Assembly: GCF_013297935.1 (NCBI RefSeq)
Contig: NZ_JAAFIX010000008.1
Coordinates: 97,115 to 161,114, forward strand
Source: Rhodoferax sp.
Lineage (GTDB): Bacteria; Pseudomonadota; Gammaproteobacteria; Burkholderiales; Burkholderiaceae_C
Direction: 5' to 3'
DNA length: 64,000 nt
The translations under genes and the position numbers were made by a program. Positions 51,697 to 60,835 of this stretch are shown here, in pieces. The notes beneath the pieces were generated by a model. The model searched no databases, was not told the origin of the DNA, and worked only from the letters and a program-made list of their open reading frames with translations. Each line of letters opens with the position of its first letter. The stretch's first letter is position 1.

Positions 51697-52947
51697 ATGG
51701 CTGCCCCATCGTCTGATCAAAAGTTTCTGGGTTTCTTGCCGCAAGAGGCGGTGCCCGGCGCCCTGTTGGTGTTTATTGCTGCCCTGGCCATGGTGGTGGT
51801 GAACTCCCCCTGGGGCGCTGCCTATCAGTCGACTTTGTCGACCTCGTTCAGCATCGGCCCCACAGGCGGTGGTGTAGAAATGAAGTTGGCCTACTGGATC
51901 AAAAATGCGCTGATGGCGCTGTTCTTTTTCTTCGTAGGCCTTGAACTCAAAAGAGAAATGCTGGAAGGGCAGCTATCGAACCCGAAAGCCGCTCTATTGC
52001 CCGTGCTGGCGGCCGCGGGCGGCATGGCGGCACCGGCGCTGATTTATGGGGCATTTGCCGGCAGCGCAGGCTTTGGAAAGGGCTGGGCCATTCCGGCCGC
52101 AACGGATATTGCTTTTGCCCTGGGGGTGCTCTCGCTTCTAGGAAATCGGGTTCCCCCTGCCCTAAAGGCGTTTCTACTCGCTGTTGCTGTGGTGGACGAC
52201 TTGGGCGCCATCTTGATCGTCGCGTTTTTCTACACCGAACAGGTCTTGAGTCAGTACCTGTTCATGGCAGTCGGCGTGTCCGCGGTGCTTTTGGTGATGA
52301 ACCGTTTGAAGCTCGCGTCCATAGGCTTGTATGTTCTGGTGGGCATGGTTCTGTGGGTCGTGATGTACAGGTCAGGTATCAGCCCGACGATTGGCGGCGT
52401 CATTGTGGCCGCTTGTGTGCCCTTGAAAGACAAAGCTGGCCACAGCCCCCTGCATGAGGCTGAACACGCATTCCGGCCCTGGGTGCTGTTCGGCATCATG
52501 CCGGTGTTTGCGTTCGCCAATGCAGGCATCAGTCTGGATGGCGCTAGCGCTTACCTCACGCATCCGATCACCCTCGGTGCGGCATTAGGCTTGGCCGTAG
52601 GCAAACCATTGGGCATCGGACTCATGACCTATCTGGGTGCCATGTTGATGCGCGCCAATAAACCGGGAAATCTGATGCAGATCATAGGTGTGGGCTGCAT
52701 AGCAGGCGTAGGCTTCACCATGAGTCTGTTTGTGGGTGCATTGGCATTTACAGACCCTGTGCTTGCCACTCCGGTGCGCCTGGGGGTGTACGCGGGCTCC
52801 ATCGTTTCTGCGCTAGTGGGATTGGTCATTCTTACTTACAGCTTGCCTAAAACCGCCAGCATGCTGCCCGGCGAAACCGAAGACCCGACGCGTCCCTTCA
52901 TATTGGCAGAACCGCAATACGAAGCCTACGAAAAAGCGAAACCTTGA
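51697..52947 (+). CDS. nhaA: Na+/H+ antiporter NhaA
   Basis: A 416-aa antiporter. LMALFFFFVGLELKREMLEGQL, PAATDIAFALGVL and the double-Asp motif VAVVDDLGAILIVAFFY (ion-binding Asp pair) are characteristic. GVGFTMSLFVGALAF lies near the end. It expels Na+ in exchange for H+, giving salt and alkaline tolerance. It is probably co-transcribed with the CaCA exchanger. Confidence 0.95.
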   Translation: MAAPSSDQKFLGFLPQEAVPGALLVFIAALAMVVVNSPWGAAYQSTLSTSFSIGPTGGGVEMKLAYWIKNALMALFFFFVGLELKREMLEGQLSNPKAALLPVLAAAGGMAAPALIYGAFAGSAGFGKGWAIPAATDIAFALGVLSLLGNRVPPALKAFLLAVAVVDDLGAILIVAFFYTEQVLSQYLFMAVGVSAVLLVMNRLKLASIGLYVLVGMVLWVVMYRSGISPTIGGVIVAACVPLKDKAGHSPLHEAEHAFRPWVLFGIMPVFAFANAGISLDGASAYLTHPITLGAALGLAVGKPLGIGLMTYLGAMLMRANKPGNLMQIIGVGCIAGVGFTMSLFVGALAFTDPVLATPVRLGVYAGSIVSALVGLVILTYSLPKTASMLPGETEDPTRPFILAEPQYEAYEKAKP

Positions 52948-52967
52948 TGGTGCCTGGCTCGTACCAG

Positions 52968-53001
52968 TGCCCCCAGACCTGCTGACTGTGTGCTGGGGGC
53001 A
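52968..53001 (+). terminator. Hairpin after nhaA
   Basis: TGCCCCCAG (52968-52976) and CTGGGGGCA (52993-53001) form a perfect 9-bp GC-rich stem 20 bp after the nhaA stop. A CTTTTG tract follows about 10 bp later. It is a probable terminator, though the T-run is poor. Confidence 0.6.
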
Positions 53002-53091
53002 GAGTGGAACTTTTGTGGATTGGCGGATTCCGATAGTCATCGTCTGACTTCTGCAACGCCTGGCTACTTATAGGCTGACCAGACTTTTTCA

Positions 53092-53742
53092 ATGGAACCC
53101 TTCATGCCGCACGCACCGCTGCCCACCCGCCGCTCGCTTCTGGCCTCAGGCACCACATGGATGGCCCTAGCGGGCACCTCTGGGTGGCTCAGCCCCGCGA
53201 TGGCCCAGACTGCCCTGCGCCCGACCCCCAAGCAGACTGAAGGGCCTTTTTATCCCATTGCACTACCCAGAGACCATGACTTTGACCTGCTGCGCAACGG
53301 CAGTGCAACGTACAGCAAAGGACAGATCGCGTGGGTGGAAGGCCAGGTCACCGATACCCACGGTGCACCGGTGTCAGGGGCCGTTGTCGAAATCTGGCAA
53401 TGTGACCACGAGGGCAACTACCACCACCCACGGGACGGTGGTAAGGCAGACCCAGCCTTTCAAGGGTTTGGCAAAGTGATGGTCGGCAAGGATGGCCGAT
53501 ACCGGTTTCGCACTATGAAGCCACAGCCGTACACCGGGCGCACTCCGCATATCCATGTAAAAGTCATTCTGGATCGTAAGGAGCTCCTTACGACGCAGCT
53601 TTATGTCGCAGGCGATCCTGGTAACGACCGTGACTCCCTATGGCGACGCCTCGATATGCAAGAGCGGGCAGCCCTCACCCGGGTGTTTGCGCCTTCTGCA
53701 GAGGGTGTGCGTGCTGATTTCCCTATCGTTGTTCAGGCCTGA
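53092..53742 (+). CDS. Exported (Tat-type) intradiol dioxygenase family protein
   Basis: A 216-aa protein with a twin-arginine-like signal (PTRRSLLASG, hydrophobic stretch, cleavage near AMA-Q). An intradiol ring-cleavage dioxygenase fold follows: TEGPFYP at the mature start, VEIWQCDHEGNYHHP with a Tyr ligand, and PYTGRTPHIHVKV with the second Tyr and the two His iron ligands. All four ligands seem present. Export of a folded iron dioxygenase is unusual for catabolic enzymes, which are cytoplasmic. ATG 53104 is an alternative start. It lies 18 bp before the YdjM-like gene. Confidence 0.8.
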   Translation: MEPFMPHAPLPTRRSLLASGTTWMALAGTSGWLSPAMAQTALRPTPKQTEGPFYPIALPRDHDFDLLRNGSATYSKGQIAWVEGQVTDTHGAPVSGAVVEIWQCDHEGNYHHPRDGGKADPAFQGFGKVMVGKDGRYRFRTMKPQPYTGRTPHIHVKVILDRKELLTTQLYVAGDPGNDRDSLWRRLDMQERAALTRVFAPSAEGVRADFPIVVQA

Positions 53743-53760
53743 GCGGCCCAGCCGTCAACG

Positions 53761-54786
53761 ATGGACTCTCTGACCCAAGTGGCACTCGGCTCGGCCGTGT
53801 GCGTGGCCATAATCGGCCAGCGTGCTGCGGCCTGGAGAGCGGTGCTTTGGGGCGCAGTGGCCGGTACCCTGCCTGACCTCGATGCACTCATTGACCACGG
53901 CGATGCGGTACTCAACATGGTGTTGCACCGAGCAGAAAGTCACTCCTTGTTCTACCTCAGTGTCGCAGCACCGGTGCTGGCTTGGATCGCGGCAAATGGG
54001 CACCATTTTTCGCGATGGTGGCAGGCACTCTGGCTGGTGCTCATCACGCACCCACTACTCGACACCATGACAATTTACGGTACGCAATTGCTGCAGCCGT
54101 TTTCAAACTACCCTTTCGGCCTCGGTAGCATGTTCATTGTGGACCCGGCATACACCTTGCCCTTGATCATTGGCGTGCTGGCAGCTTGGCGGAGCAAAGA
54201 TAAGGTCCGCGGTTTGCGTTGGAATTCATTCGGCCTGGCTTTTTCTACGCTGTATCTTGGGTGGAGCCTGATAGGCCAACATCAGGTGGAACAATTGGCC
54301 CGCACTTCGCTGAAAGAGCTTGGCGTATCGGCGCAGCGGGTGCTCGTGACCCCTGCGCCGTTGCAAACCGTGCTCTGGAGAGTAGTGGCCATCCCGGATG
54401 ACCCGGCAGACCCGGTGTATCACGAAGCGTATGTGTCTCTATGGGATGGGCCGCGTCCGCTACGTTGGATGCACCATGCACGTGGCAGTGACCTGCTCGA
54501 AGAACATGCGGCAGCACCACACGTGGAGAGACTCAGCGCATTTACCCATGGGTTTGTTAAAGCCGCAGTGTCACCTGAGGGACAGTTGCGAATCACCGAT
54601 CTGCGCATGGGGCAAGAGCCTGACTATGTGTTCAGTTTTGATATCGGGCCGCTCGATGCGGTGGGACAAGCACCAGCGACCCAGATCAGCTCCCGCCCTC
54701 CCATCAGGCCGGCTCTGAGCTGGATCGGTAAGCGCATGCTGGGCCACGACATCCCTCAGCCTTGGTACAGCTTGCCTCGCCAGTGA
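53761..54786 (+). CDS. YdjM-like (DUF457) membrane metal-dependent hydrolase family protein
   Basis: A 341-aa protein. The N-terminal half has four or five membrane helices with family residues DSLTQVALGSAV, GTLPDLDAL, HRAESHSLFYL and ITHPLLDTMTIYGTQ, which carry the His/Asp putative metal ligands. The C-terminal half is soluble. The DUF457 family includes YdjM and related proteins, whose activity is not well established. It is close behind the dioxygenase gene and may share its transcript. Confidence 0.8.
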   Translation: MDSLTQVALGSAVCVAIIGQRAAAWRAVLWGAVAGTLPDLDALIDHGDAVLNMVLHRAESHSLFYLSVAAPVLAWIAANGHHFSRWWQALWLVLITHPLLDTMTIYGTQLLQPFSNYPFGLGSMFIVDPAYTLPLIIGVLAAWRSKDKVRGLRWNSFGLAFSTLYLGWSLIGQHQVEQLARTSLKELGVSAQRVLVTPAPLQTVLWRVVAIPDDPADPVYHEAYVSLWDGPRPLRWMHHARGSDLLEEHAAAPHVERLSAFTHGFVKAAVSPEGQLRITDLRMGQEPDYVFSFDIGPLDAVGQAPATQISSRPPIRPALSWIGKRMLGHDIPQPWYSLPRQ

Positions 54787-54878
54787 GTGCTCCAGCACAC
54801 ACTTTTGTGCATAGGCATCGGCCTGCACATTGAAGGGTTTACCGGACGGATTCGGTCGAAACTGAATACTATCCGCCC

Positions 54879-56615
54879 ATGAGCGCAAACACCTCCCCCT
54901 ACCTCTTCAAGCCTTGGTTGGGCCACTACGGCCAGACCATACCCGTTAAGCTGCCGCCGCCCACCGCCCGCAGTTTGGCGGAGATGGCCTCTTTGGCAGG
55001 CCACAGATTCGCCAAACAGACCGCGTTCACTTGCGTGATGCCCAACGGAATGTACGGCTCGCTGCGGTACGACGAACTAGAGCGCATGAGCGACGCCTTT
55101 GCACACTACTTGCGACAAGTGTGCAAGCTCGAGCAAGGCGACCGAGTAGCAGTGCAAATGCCCAACTGCCTGAGCTACCCGGTGGTCGTGCTGGGTATTC
55201 TGAAGGCAGGGTGCGTGGTGGTGAACACCAATCCTCTCTACACGTCCGGCGAAATGGCGCACCAGTTCAAGGACAGCGGGGCCAAAGTGCTGGTAATTGT
55301 CGACCTGTTTGCCGACAAGCTCGAAGCCATCTTGGGGCAAACACAAATTCAGCATGTGGTTATGACGCGCGTGCCGGAGTTCTTTCCGCCGGTGGTGCAG
55401 CCTATCGTCTATGGCGTGATGAAGTACTGGAGCCGCCTCATTCCGGCGCACGGCTTACAGATAACACGCCTGCCAGAAGCACTCAAGCAAGGCACGCAGG
55501 CTGATGACCGAGACGCCAAAGCTTATTGGCAAGACTTGAACCACGACAGCCTAGCACTGCTCCAATACACCGGTGGTACTACCGGCGTAGCCAAGGGAGC
55601 GATGCTGACACATGGCAATCTTTTGTGGAACGTGCAGCAGATGCTGGGTATGTGCAATAGCCATATCGAAGAAGGTAAAGAAGTTGTTCTCACGGCCTTG
55701 CCGCTCTATCACATCTTTGCTTTCACCGTGAACTTCCTGTCGATGTACCGCATGGGCGCGATGAACGTGCTGGTGCCGTCGCCACGGCCAATCCAGAACC
55801 TGCAGCGCGCCATTGAGAACTACAAAATCACCTGGATCACCGGCGTCAATACCCTTTACAACGCCTTATTGGGCGAGGAATGGTTTACAGCCTTCCCGCC
55901 TAAGCACCTCAAGGCCGCCGGCGGCGGCGGTGCTGCCATGCACCACGCAGTGGTCGAACGCTTTGAGAAGGTCACAGGCGCACCCTTAGTAGAAGGCTAT
56001 GGTCTGACCGAATCGAGTCCGGTCGCTTGCTTCCAGCCCCTGTCCACGGGCCGCCGGGTCGATACGATCGGCATCCCCGTTCCAGAAACCGAAATCCGCC
56101 TGGTCGACGACAACGGAGTCGATGTGCCGATTGGCCAGCCTGGCGAACTTCTCATCAAGGGGCCGCAGGTCATGCAAGGCTACTGGCGACAACCGGAGGC
56201 GACCGCTGATGTCATCAAAAACGGCTGGCTCTGCACCGGAGATGTGGCGGTGATGAGCGATGACGGCACTTTTAAGATCGTTGACCGGAAGAAGGACATG
56301 ATCCTAGTCAGCGGATTCAATGTGTATCCCAACGAAATCGAGGACGCACTCACCAAACACGATGGCGTGATGGAGGCTGCCGTCATCGGTGTACCCGACG
56401 CCAAGACCGGAGAAGCTGTGCGTGCCTATGTGGTGAAGCGCGACCCGACCGTCAGCACCGAGGCCTTACTGCAGCACTGCCGTAGCCTCCTCACGGCCTA
56501 CAAGGTGCCAGTACGCATTGATTTCCGTGAGGAGCTACCCAAGACACCGATCGGCAAGATCCTTCGCAAAGACCTGCGCGCCGAAGTTTTGGCCGACATC
56601 CAAAAGAAAGGCTAA
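54879..56615 (+). CDS. fadD: Long-chain fatty acid-CoA ligase
   Basis: A 578-aa AMP-forming acyl-CoA synthetase. It has LLQYTGGTTGVAKGAMLTHGNL (P-loop, Thr/Gly rich), EGYGLTESSPV, and GWLCTGDVAVMSDDGTFKIVDRKKDMILVSGFN with the FadD-specific linker. The catalytic Lys is near the end in TPIGKILRKDLR. It activates fatty acids for beta-oxidation. It is followed after 3 bp by an SBF-family transporter, so the two are probably one operon. Confidence 0.88.
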   Translation: MSANTSPYLFKPWLGHYGQTIPVKLPPPTARSLAEMASLAGHRFAKQTAFTCVMPNGMYGSLRYDELERMSDAFAHYLRQVCKLEQGDRVAVQMPNCLSYPVVVLGILKAGCVVVNTNPLYTSGEMAHQFKDSGAKVLVIVDLFADKLEAILGQTQIQHVVMTRVPEFFPPVVQPIVYGVMKYWSRLIPAHGLQITRLPEALKQGTQADDRDAKAYWQDLNHDSLALLQYTGGTTGVAKGAMLTHGNLLWNVQQMLGMCNSHIEEGKEVVLTALPLYHIFAFTVNFLSMYRMGAMNVLVPSPRPIQNLQRAIENYKITWITGVNTLYNALLGEEWFTAFPPKHLKAAGGGGAAMHHAVVERFEKVTGAPLVEGYGLTESSPVACFQPLSTGRRVDTIGIPVPETEIRLVDDNGVDVPIGQPGELLIKGPQVMQGYWRQPEATADVIKNGWLCTGDVAVMSDDGTFKIVDRKKDMILVSGFNVYPNEIEDALTKHDGVMEAAVIGVPDAKTGEAVRAYVVKRDPTVSTEALLQHCRSLLTAYKVPVRIDFREELPKTPIGKILRKDLRAEVLADIQKKG

Positions 56616-56618
56616 CCC

Positions 56619-57524
56619 ATGCTCTCTGACTTCGAAACCCAGCTTCTCAGTGTGATGATGATGGTCATTATGTTGGGCATGGGGGCCAGCCTGACCTTCA
56701 AGGACTTTGCCATCTCGTTGCGCAAGCCCACCGGCGTGGCTATCGGCCTAGTAACAACCTACCTGCTGACACCTATCGTAGGCGTGACCCTGGCGACCAT
56801 GCTGCAATTGCCACCCGCCTATGCCATTGGCCTGATCCTGATGGCCTGCCTTCCGGGTGGCACAACCAGCAACATATTCAACTACTTTAGCAAGGGCGTG
56901 CTCAGCCTGTCGTTGTTGATGACTATTGTCTCGACCCTGTTTGCAGTAGTGCTGGTACCCGTCACCTTGGGTTTCTTCTCCCAAGGAATAGAGGGTGAGT
57001 GGCGCATTCCGCCAGAGAATGTCGCCAGAGTGCTGTTCGTGCTCCTGGTGCCCACGTTGATTGGAATGCTGCTACGCAAGCTCAACGCCAATGTAGGTGC
57101 AGTGATTGAGATGATCGGTGGGTTGTTGGGCGTCGTCGTCATCCTCTTCCTCATCGTTTCCTGGGTCCCACGCAATTACCAGTTGCTGTTGACAACTTCT
57201 TGGCAGATCTACTTCGGCGCCATTGGTCTAGGGGTATTCGGGTTTGCCGTTGGTTACGGCTTTGCAAGACTGATGCGTCAGGACAAGCGCCGCGCTCGGA
57301 CCATTGCATTGGAAACCGGTATTCAGAACGGCCCCTTAGGCGTGCTTATCGTGCTGCTTACTTTCACCGGCGTGCAACAGCAGGAAGTACTGTTGATTCC
57401 GGTGCTCTATTCGCTCTTCATCGTGCTGACCAGTTCAGCGCTAACCGTTTGGTTTCGAAAAATTTCGGCAGCCGAAGATCTGGCTCGGGACAACGCCAAA
57501 ATCGGAGCGCTTACGCGCACCTGA
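56619..57524 (+). CDS. SBF/bile-acid:sodium symporter family transporter
   Basis: A 301-aa protein with nine or ten predicted helices. GLILMACLPGGTTSNIFNYFSKG is the sodium-binding crossover motif typical of the BASS/SBF family, and ALETGIQNGPLGVLIVL is the second one. Substrates include bile acids, pantoate, pyruvate and other organic anions. It is tightly coupled to the upstream fadD-type gene, so an organic or fatty acid is a reasonable guess. Confidence 0.87.
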   Translation: MLSDFETQLLSVMMMVIMLGMGASLTFKDFAISLRKPTGVAIGLVTTYLLTPIVGVTLATMLQLPPAYAIGLILMACLPGGTTSNIFNYFSKGVLSLSLLMTIVSTLFAVVLVPVTLGFFSQGIEGEWRIPPENVARVLFVLLVPTLIGMLLRKLNANVGAVIEMIGGLLGVVVILFLIVSWVPRNYQLLLTTSWQIYFGAIGLGVFGFAVGYGFARLMRQDKRRARTIALETGIQNGPLGVLIVLLTFTGVQQQEVLLIPVLYSLFIVLTSSALTVWFRKISAAEDLARDNAKIGALTRT

Positions 57525-57587
57525 GACCACTCCCATGTCAGCACCGGTGTATTGCACTTACAGCGGCACTTAGGTTCTATGCCCCAG

Positions 57588-58568
57588 TCAGAAACGTACG
57601 CAATTGCGACCTGCGTTTTTGGCGGCATAGAGCCTAGAGTCGGCCGCAGCCACCAGCGCTTGGGGCGTTGAAAAGGCATCGCTTACGGCTACGCCAATTG
57701 ACACCGTGATGCCAGGCAACTTGTCGCCGCTGGGCGACACCACTGGCGCAGCTCGCGTGGCATCCGATATGCGTTGCGCTGTGGAAATAGCCTCAGGCAG
57801 TGTCGTATTGGGCAGCAAGACCAAAAATTCTTCACCGCCGTAGCGGGTTGCAAAGTCATAGGGCCGCACCGTGGTCTTCAACACATTGCTCAAAGCAACC
57901 AAGGCTTGGTCACCCCCTTGGTGTCCGTGTGTATCGTTGTACTGTTTGAAATGGTCAGCATCGATCAACAAGACGCCCAAGCCCTTCTGCGCCTTTACCG
58001 ACTGCTCCAGCAGACGCCCTATTGCGTTGTCCAGCCAGCGCCGGTTGTAGAGCCCGGTCAGTGCATCCACGTCGACATGGTCGGTGAGTTCCTGGATCTG
58101 CCAGCGGTCCCGAACGATGCGATGCGTGTTTTCCTTTAGCCAACGCGTCAGCAGCCGCAACAGATTACCCGCCACGGAATGGCTATCGGCAACCATGTCC
58201 TGAATCAGATCCCTGTGGATTTTAAAAACTCGGCTCGGGACCTTGGCCACCACATAGGCAGACGGACGCGTGTCATCAATCACTGACATCTCCCCCACAG
58301 ACCCACCCGGCGCAACCTCGCGGATGGCCGGTGAATCCAGCGATTCGAAATGAATCTCCAGAGCGCCACTCAACACCAGGTAAACATGCGCGTTGTCCTC
58401 GTCCGGCGTAAGTAACACCTCACCCGCCGCCAGCAACTGCGGGGTTGCATGCCCGGCCACCTGCACCAAAATTGCTTCGGGCAGGTTGGACAACAATTCT
58501 GTTTTGGCTAGTTCCTGGATCAGGGAGGTCATGGGTTGGCTCAGCTCGCTCAATACACCTACATGCAT
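57588..58568 (-). CDS. Diguanylate cyclase with N-terminal cyclic-nucleotide-binding domain
   Basis: A 326-aa soluble protein. A Crp-type cyclic-nucleotide-binding domain (about 20-140, with PGGSVGEMSVIDDTRPSAYV as the phosphate-binding cassette, including an Arg) precedes a GGDEF domain (165-326). The active site is RYGGEEFLVL (GGEEF 244-248), with a c-di-GMP feedback I-site RPYD (235-238) five residues before it. It would synthesise c-di-GMP under control of a cyclic nucleotide. ATG at residue 13 is an alternative start. No membrane segments are seen. Confidence 0.9.
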   Translation of the reverse strand: MHVGVLSELSQPMTSLIQELAKTELLSNLPEAILVQVAGHATPQLLAAGEVLLTPDEDNAHVYLVLSGALEIHFESLDSPAIREVAPGGSVGEMSVIDDTRPSAYVVAKVPSRVFKIHRDLIQDMVADSHSVAGNLLRLLTRWLKENTHRIVRDRWQIQELTDHVDVDALTGLYNRRWLDNAIGRLLEQSVKAQKGLGVLLIDADHFKQYNDTHGHQGGDQALVALSNVLKTTVRPYDFATRYGGEEFLVLLPNTTLPEAISTAQRISDATRAAPVVSPSGDKLPGITVSIGVAVSDAFSTPQALVAAADSRLYAAKNAGRNCVRF

Positions 58569-58700
58569 ACGGCGTGAATTACGACGACTCGCTGCTATTG
58601 TCGGTCACTAGGGTGCGCTTGTACTCCCTACGCGGGTTGACAGTTGGCTGGCGGCTAGGCCGGCCATTGCGTGGGCATACATCAACATCACACAGAACAT

Positions 58701-58760
58701 AAAAAAGCCGCGCAGCCCTCACGGAATATGCGCGGACCGCTACTGAATCAGTAGCAGTTT
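58701..58760 (-). terminator. Terminator/repeat element B2 after lpdA remnant 1
   Basis: CCGCGCA (58708-58714) with TGCGCGG (58729-58735), six T on the minus strand, and a second stem GCTACT/AGTAGC (58739-58744, 58750-58755). It is nearly identical to element B3 behind the intact lpdA. The 130 bp between here and the cNMP-GGDEF gene show no feature. Confidence 0.75.
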
Positions 58761-58766
58761 GAGGGC

Positions 58767-59080
58767 TTAATTCTTCGCCGGCGGAACGTCCGTGCAACTG
58801 CCGTGTGCAATCTCCGCCGCCATGCCAATGCTCTCGCCCAGCGTGGGGGGCGGGTGAATGGTCTTGCCGATGTCCACGGCGTCCGCGCCCATCTCAATCG
58901 CCAGCGCGATCTCGCCAATCATGTCGCCCGCGTAGGTGCCGACCACGCCGCCGCCCCGGATCATGCGGTGGCCGTGGGCTTCGGGGGAGTCATCAAACAG
59001 TAGTTTGGTGACGGCTTGTTAGCGGCCATTGGCAATTGCACGGCCGGTTACAGTCCATGGGAACAGGCCCTTCTTTACTG
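58767..59080 (-). pseudogene. lpdA 3'-end remnant 1 (strongly decayed)
   Basis: On the minus strand this matches the last ~105 codons of the intact lpdA at 62.2 kb, down to the shared C-terminus (AAEIAHGSCTDVPPAKN). It is broken by an in-frame stop (TAA on the minus strand, plus 59019-59021) and a 4-bp insertion near 59070, and similarity stops at about 59080. Substitutions such as GGMVGTHAG to GGVVGTYAG accumulate. It ends in the same terminator element as the intact gene. It is read as an orphaned 3' end left by an insertion, with no function expected. Confidence 0.85.
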
Positions 59081-59215
59081 ACCTCTCTGTGAAGATGTCT
59101 TGTGTATCAAGGTTCCAAAGCAATCTACCCACGAGGTGTTAAAAGTGGGCAATTGGGCTTATGGGGCTGAGTTTCCCTCCCTAGGTGTGATCGCCGGCCA
59201 TACACAATTACATGT

Positions 59216-60643
59216 ATGTATTTTATTTCTTCATTTGTTCTCTCCTTTGCGGTCGGTATAGCGGCTGTGGCGGCAATGGCGCTTGTGGTGGTGGCCGCCT
59301 CGCTGGCGGTGGGCGGGTGGTTGCTAGTAGTGATTGAGGCTGGCTTTGGTGGATCGGCCTGGTGGGCACGGCTGTTGGTGGTGGGTAGTGTGTTAGCGGC
59401 CTTGGGGGCTGCAGCGCTATTAGGTCGGCTGATGCGGCGCAGGGTATTACCGCCCTTGCGGGCCCTCATAACTGGAAGCGGTGCGGGCTGGCTTGGCATG
59501 GTCACTGGCGCGTCGCTTGGCTTGTTCTTGGGCGCTTGGTTAGTGCCTGAACCAATCGCGTCGAGTGCGCGGGATTTTTTAACCGGGGAAAGTGCGCGAC
59601 AGCGCGTTGAGCGGCCAGTGACACAAGCGATAAAGCAGCGCTTGGAGTTGTTGCTGGCAGCGCACCCCGAGGGGCCTGAGGCCGCGTTGATTGCCGCCGT
59701 AGACCGCACGGCCACCCCCGTACCAAGGCCTGGGCGGCAGTTGGACGATGCAGACCTGCAAGCCCGTCTGGATGCGCTCCAGCAGCTGCTGCCCACCATT
59801 CCGCCGGGTTGGCAGACCGTAGTGCTGGGAACTATGGCCGAGATTCAGCGTGGGCACATTGCAGGCCCAACCACCCAGGGGCCGTTGGCAAAAGCGCAAC
59901 TGGAGGCAAGCCGTACCGGTAGCCGCGCCATGCTGATATTGCATGCGCAACTGCAAGAGCAAATTGCACACTACGCGGAGAAGGCAGAGGAGACCGCCCT
60001 AGCTGATGCTGCTTGGCAGCGCGCACTGCAGGCCTATATTGCAGCTGGGGCTGCATTTGATGTAGCCCGCTTCTATGACGAGACGCTACCCCAGCGACTG
60101 CGCAATGTACCAATACCGGTGTTGTCAGTAGCATCGAGCCCGTCGGTAGATGCAGTATTGGCACAGCGCCTTGAGTCCTTTGCGCGAGCCCTGGGCGACG
60201 ACATGGCATGGGATAGTGCTCGGCCTGGCGCGCGGGACTTGGCTTTAGTTGCTGCATTGGTGGCCCTGGAACTTTCCCCTGCGCCCAGTGCCATTGCAGG
60301 GATCAACCCCGCACAGCGTTGGGTGCAGTCACCTTGGGCGCTCGCTCGCTGGATATTGGCACTGCGCCATGCACGAGGTGACTGCATGGCGGCCCTGGAG
60401 CTATCGGATGCTCTGGGTCATCGCCGCCGTATTTTGGTTAACGCATCTGACACGACCGCCTCTGAACTTGATTTAGCTTGGGCCACGGCTTGGATGGAAG
60501 CCGCTGGTGCCTGTGCCAGCACGGAAAATGAGCGCGCCCAAGTGCAGATGCGAAAATCAGAGTTGGCCTACTTGCGTTTCGCCCCAGGCGCACTCGAGGC
60601 CGCGCGCACTGGCGTAGCGACGACGGTGGCGGGCTTGCGTTGA
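59216..60643 (+). CDS. Membrane protein of unknown function (orphan between lpdA remnants)
   Basis: A 475-aa protein. The N-terminal 115 residues hold three or four hydrophobic segments (SFVLSFAVGIAAVAAMALVVVAASLAV, LLVVGSVLAALGAAALLG, WLGMVTGASLGLFLGAWLV). The rest is soluble, Ala-rich and helical, with TPR-like pairs (AQLQEQIAHYAEKAEETALADAAW, ARDLALVAALVALELSP). No catalytic motif and no family were recognised. It sits alone between the two lpdA remnants, so it looks like acquired cargo. Start ATG 59216 follows another ATG at 59212 in a different frame. A tandem 9-bp repeat (GCGTTGACT) covers its stop codon. Confidence 0.65.
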   Translation: MYFISSFVLSFAVGIAAVAAMALVVVAASLAVGGWLLVVIEAGFGGSAWWARLLVVGSVLAALGAAALLGRLMRRRVLPPLRALITGSGAGWLGMVTGASLGLFLGAWLVPEPIASSARDFLTGESARQRVERPVTQAIKQRLELLLAAHPEGPEAALIAAVDRTATPVPRPGRQLDDADLQARLDALQQLLPTIPPGWQTVVLGTMAEIQRGHIAGPTTQGPLAKAQLEASRTGSRAMLILHAQLQEQIAHYAEKAEETALADAAWQRALQAYIAAGAAFDVARFYDETLPQRLRNVPIPVLSVASSPSVDAVLAQRLESFARALGDDMAWDSARPGARDLALVAALVALELSPAPSAIAGINPAQRWVQSPWALARWILALRHARGDCMAALELSDALGHRRRILVNASDTTASELDLAWATAWMEAAGACASTENERAQVQMRKSELAYLRFAPGALEAARTGVATTVAGLR

Positions 60644-60835
60644 CTGCGTTGACTGCGTCTTAACGATTGATGTTCAACCTCAGCTAAGTTTCATTCACGT
60701 CTAAAGTGTGTCTTAGCACTTGATGTTGGCAACCTCTGTTAGGGATCCAGACTCAAGCCATTACCTGTCCGCCAGACAGCAAAAGGCCCAAGCAGTAACC
60801 TTTTCAGGCCTTGTTTGCAGTGATTGCAGGAAGGC

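Noticed and set aside
58767..58964. A small 65-codon gene ending in PPAKN
   Set aside because: It is the in-frame tail of lpdA remnant 1, not an independent gene.
60640..60835. Possible integron attC site between the 475-aa gene and lpdA remnant 2
   Set aside because: TCTTAAC and GTTAGGG resemble attC ends, but they do not match the core consensus at the outer bases and are not complementary to each other; no integrase is present.
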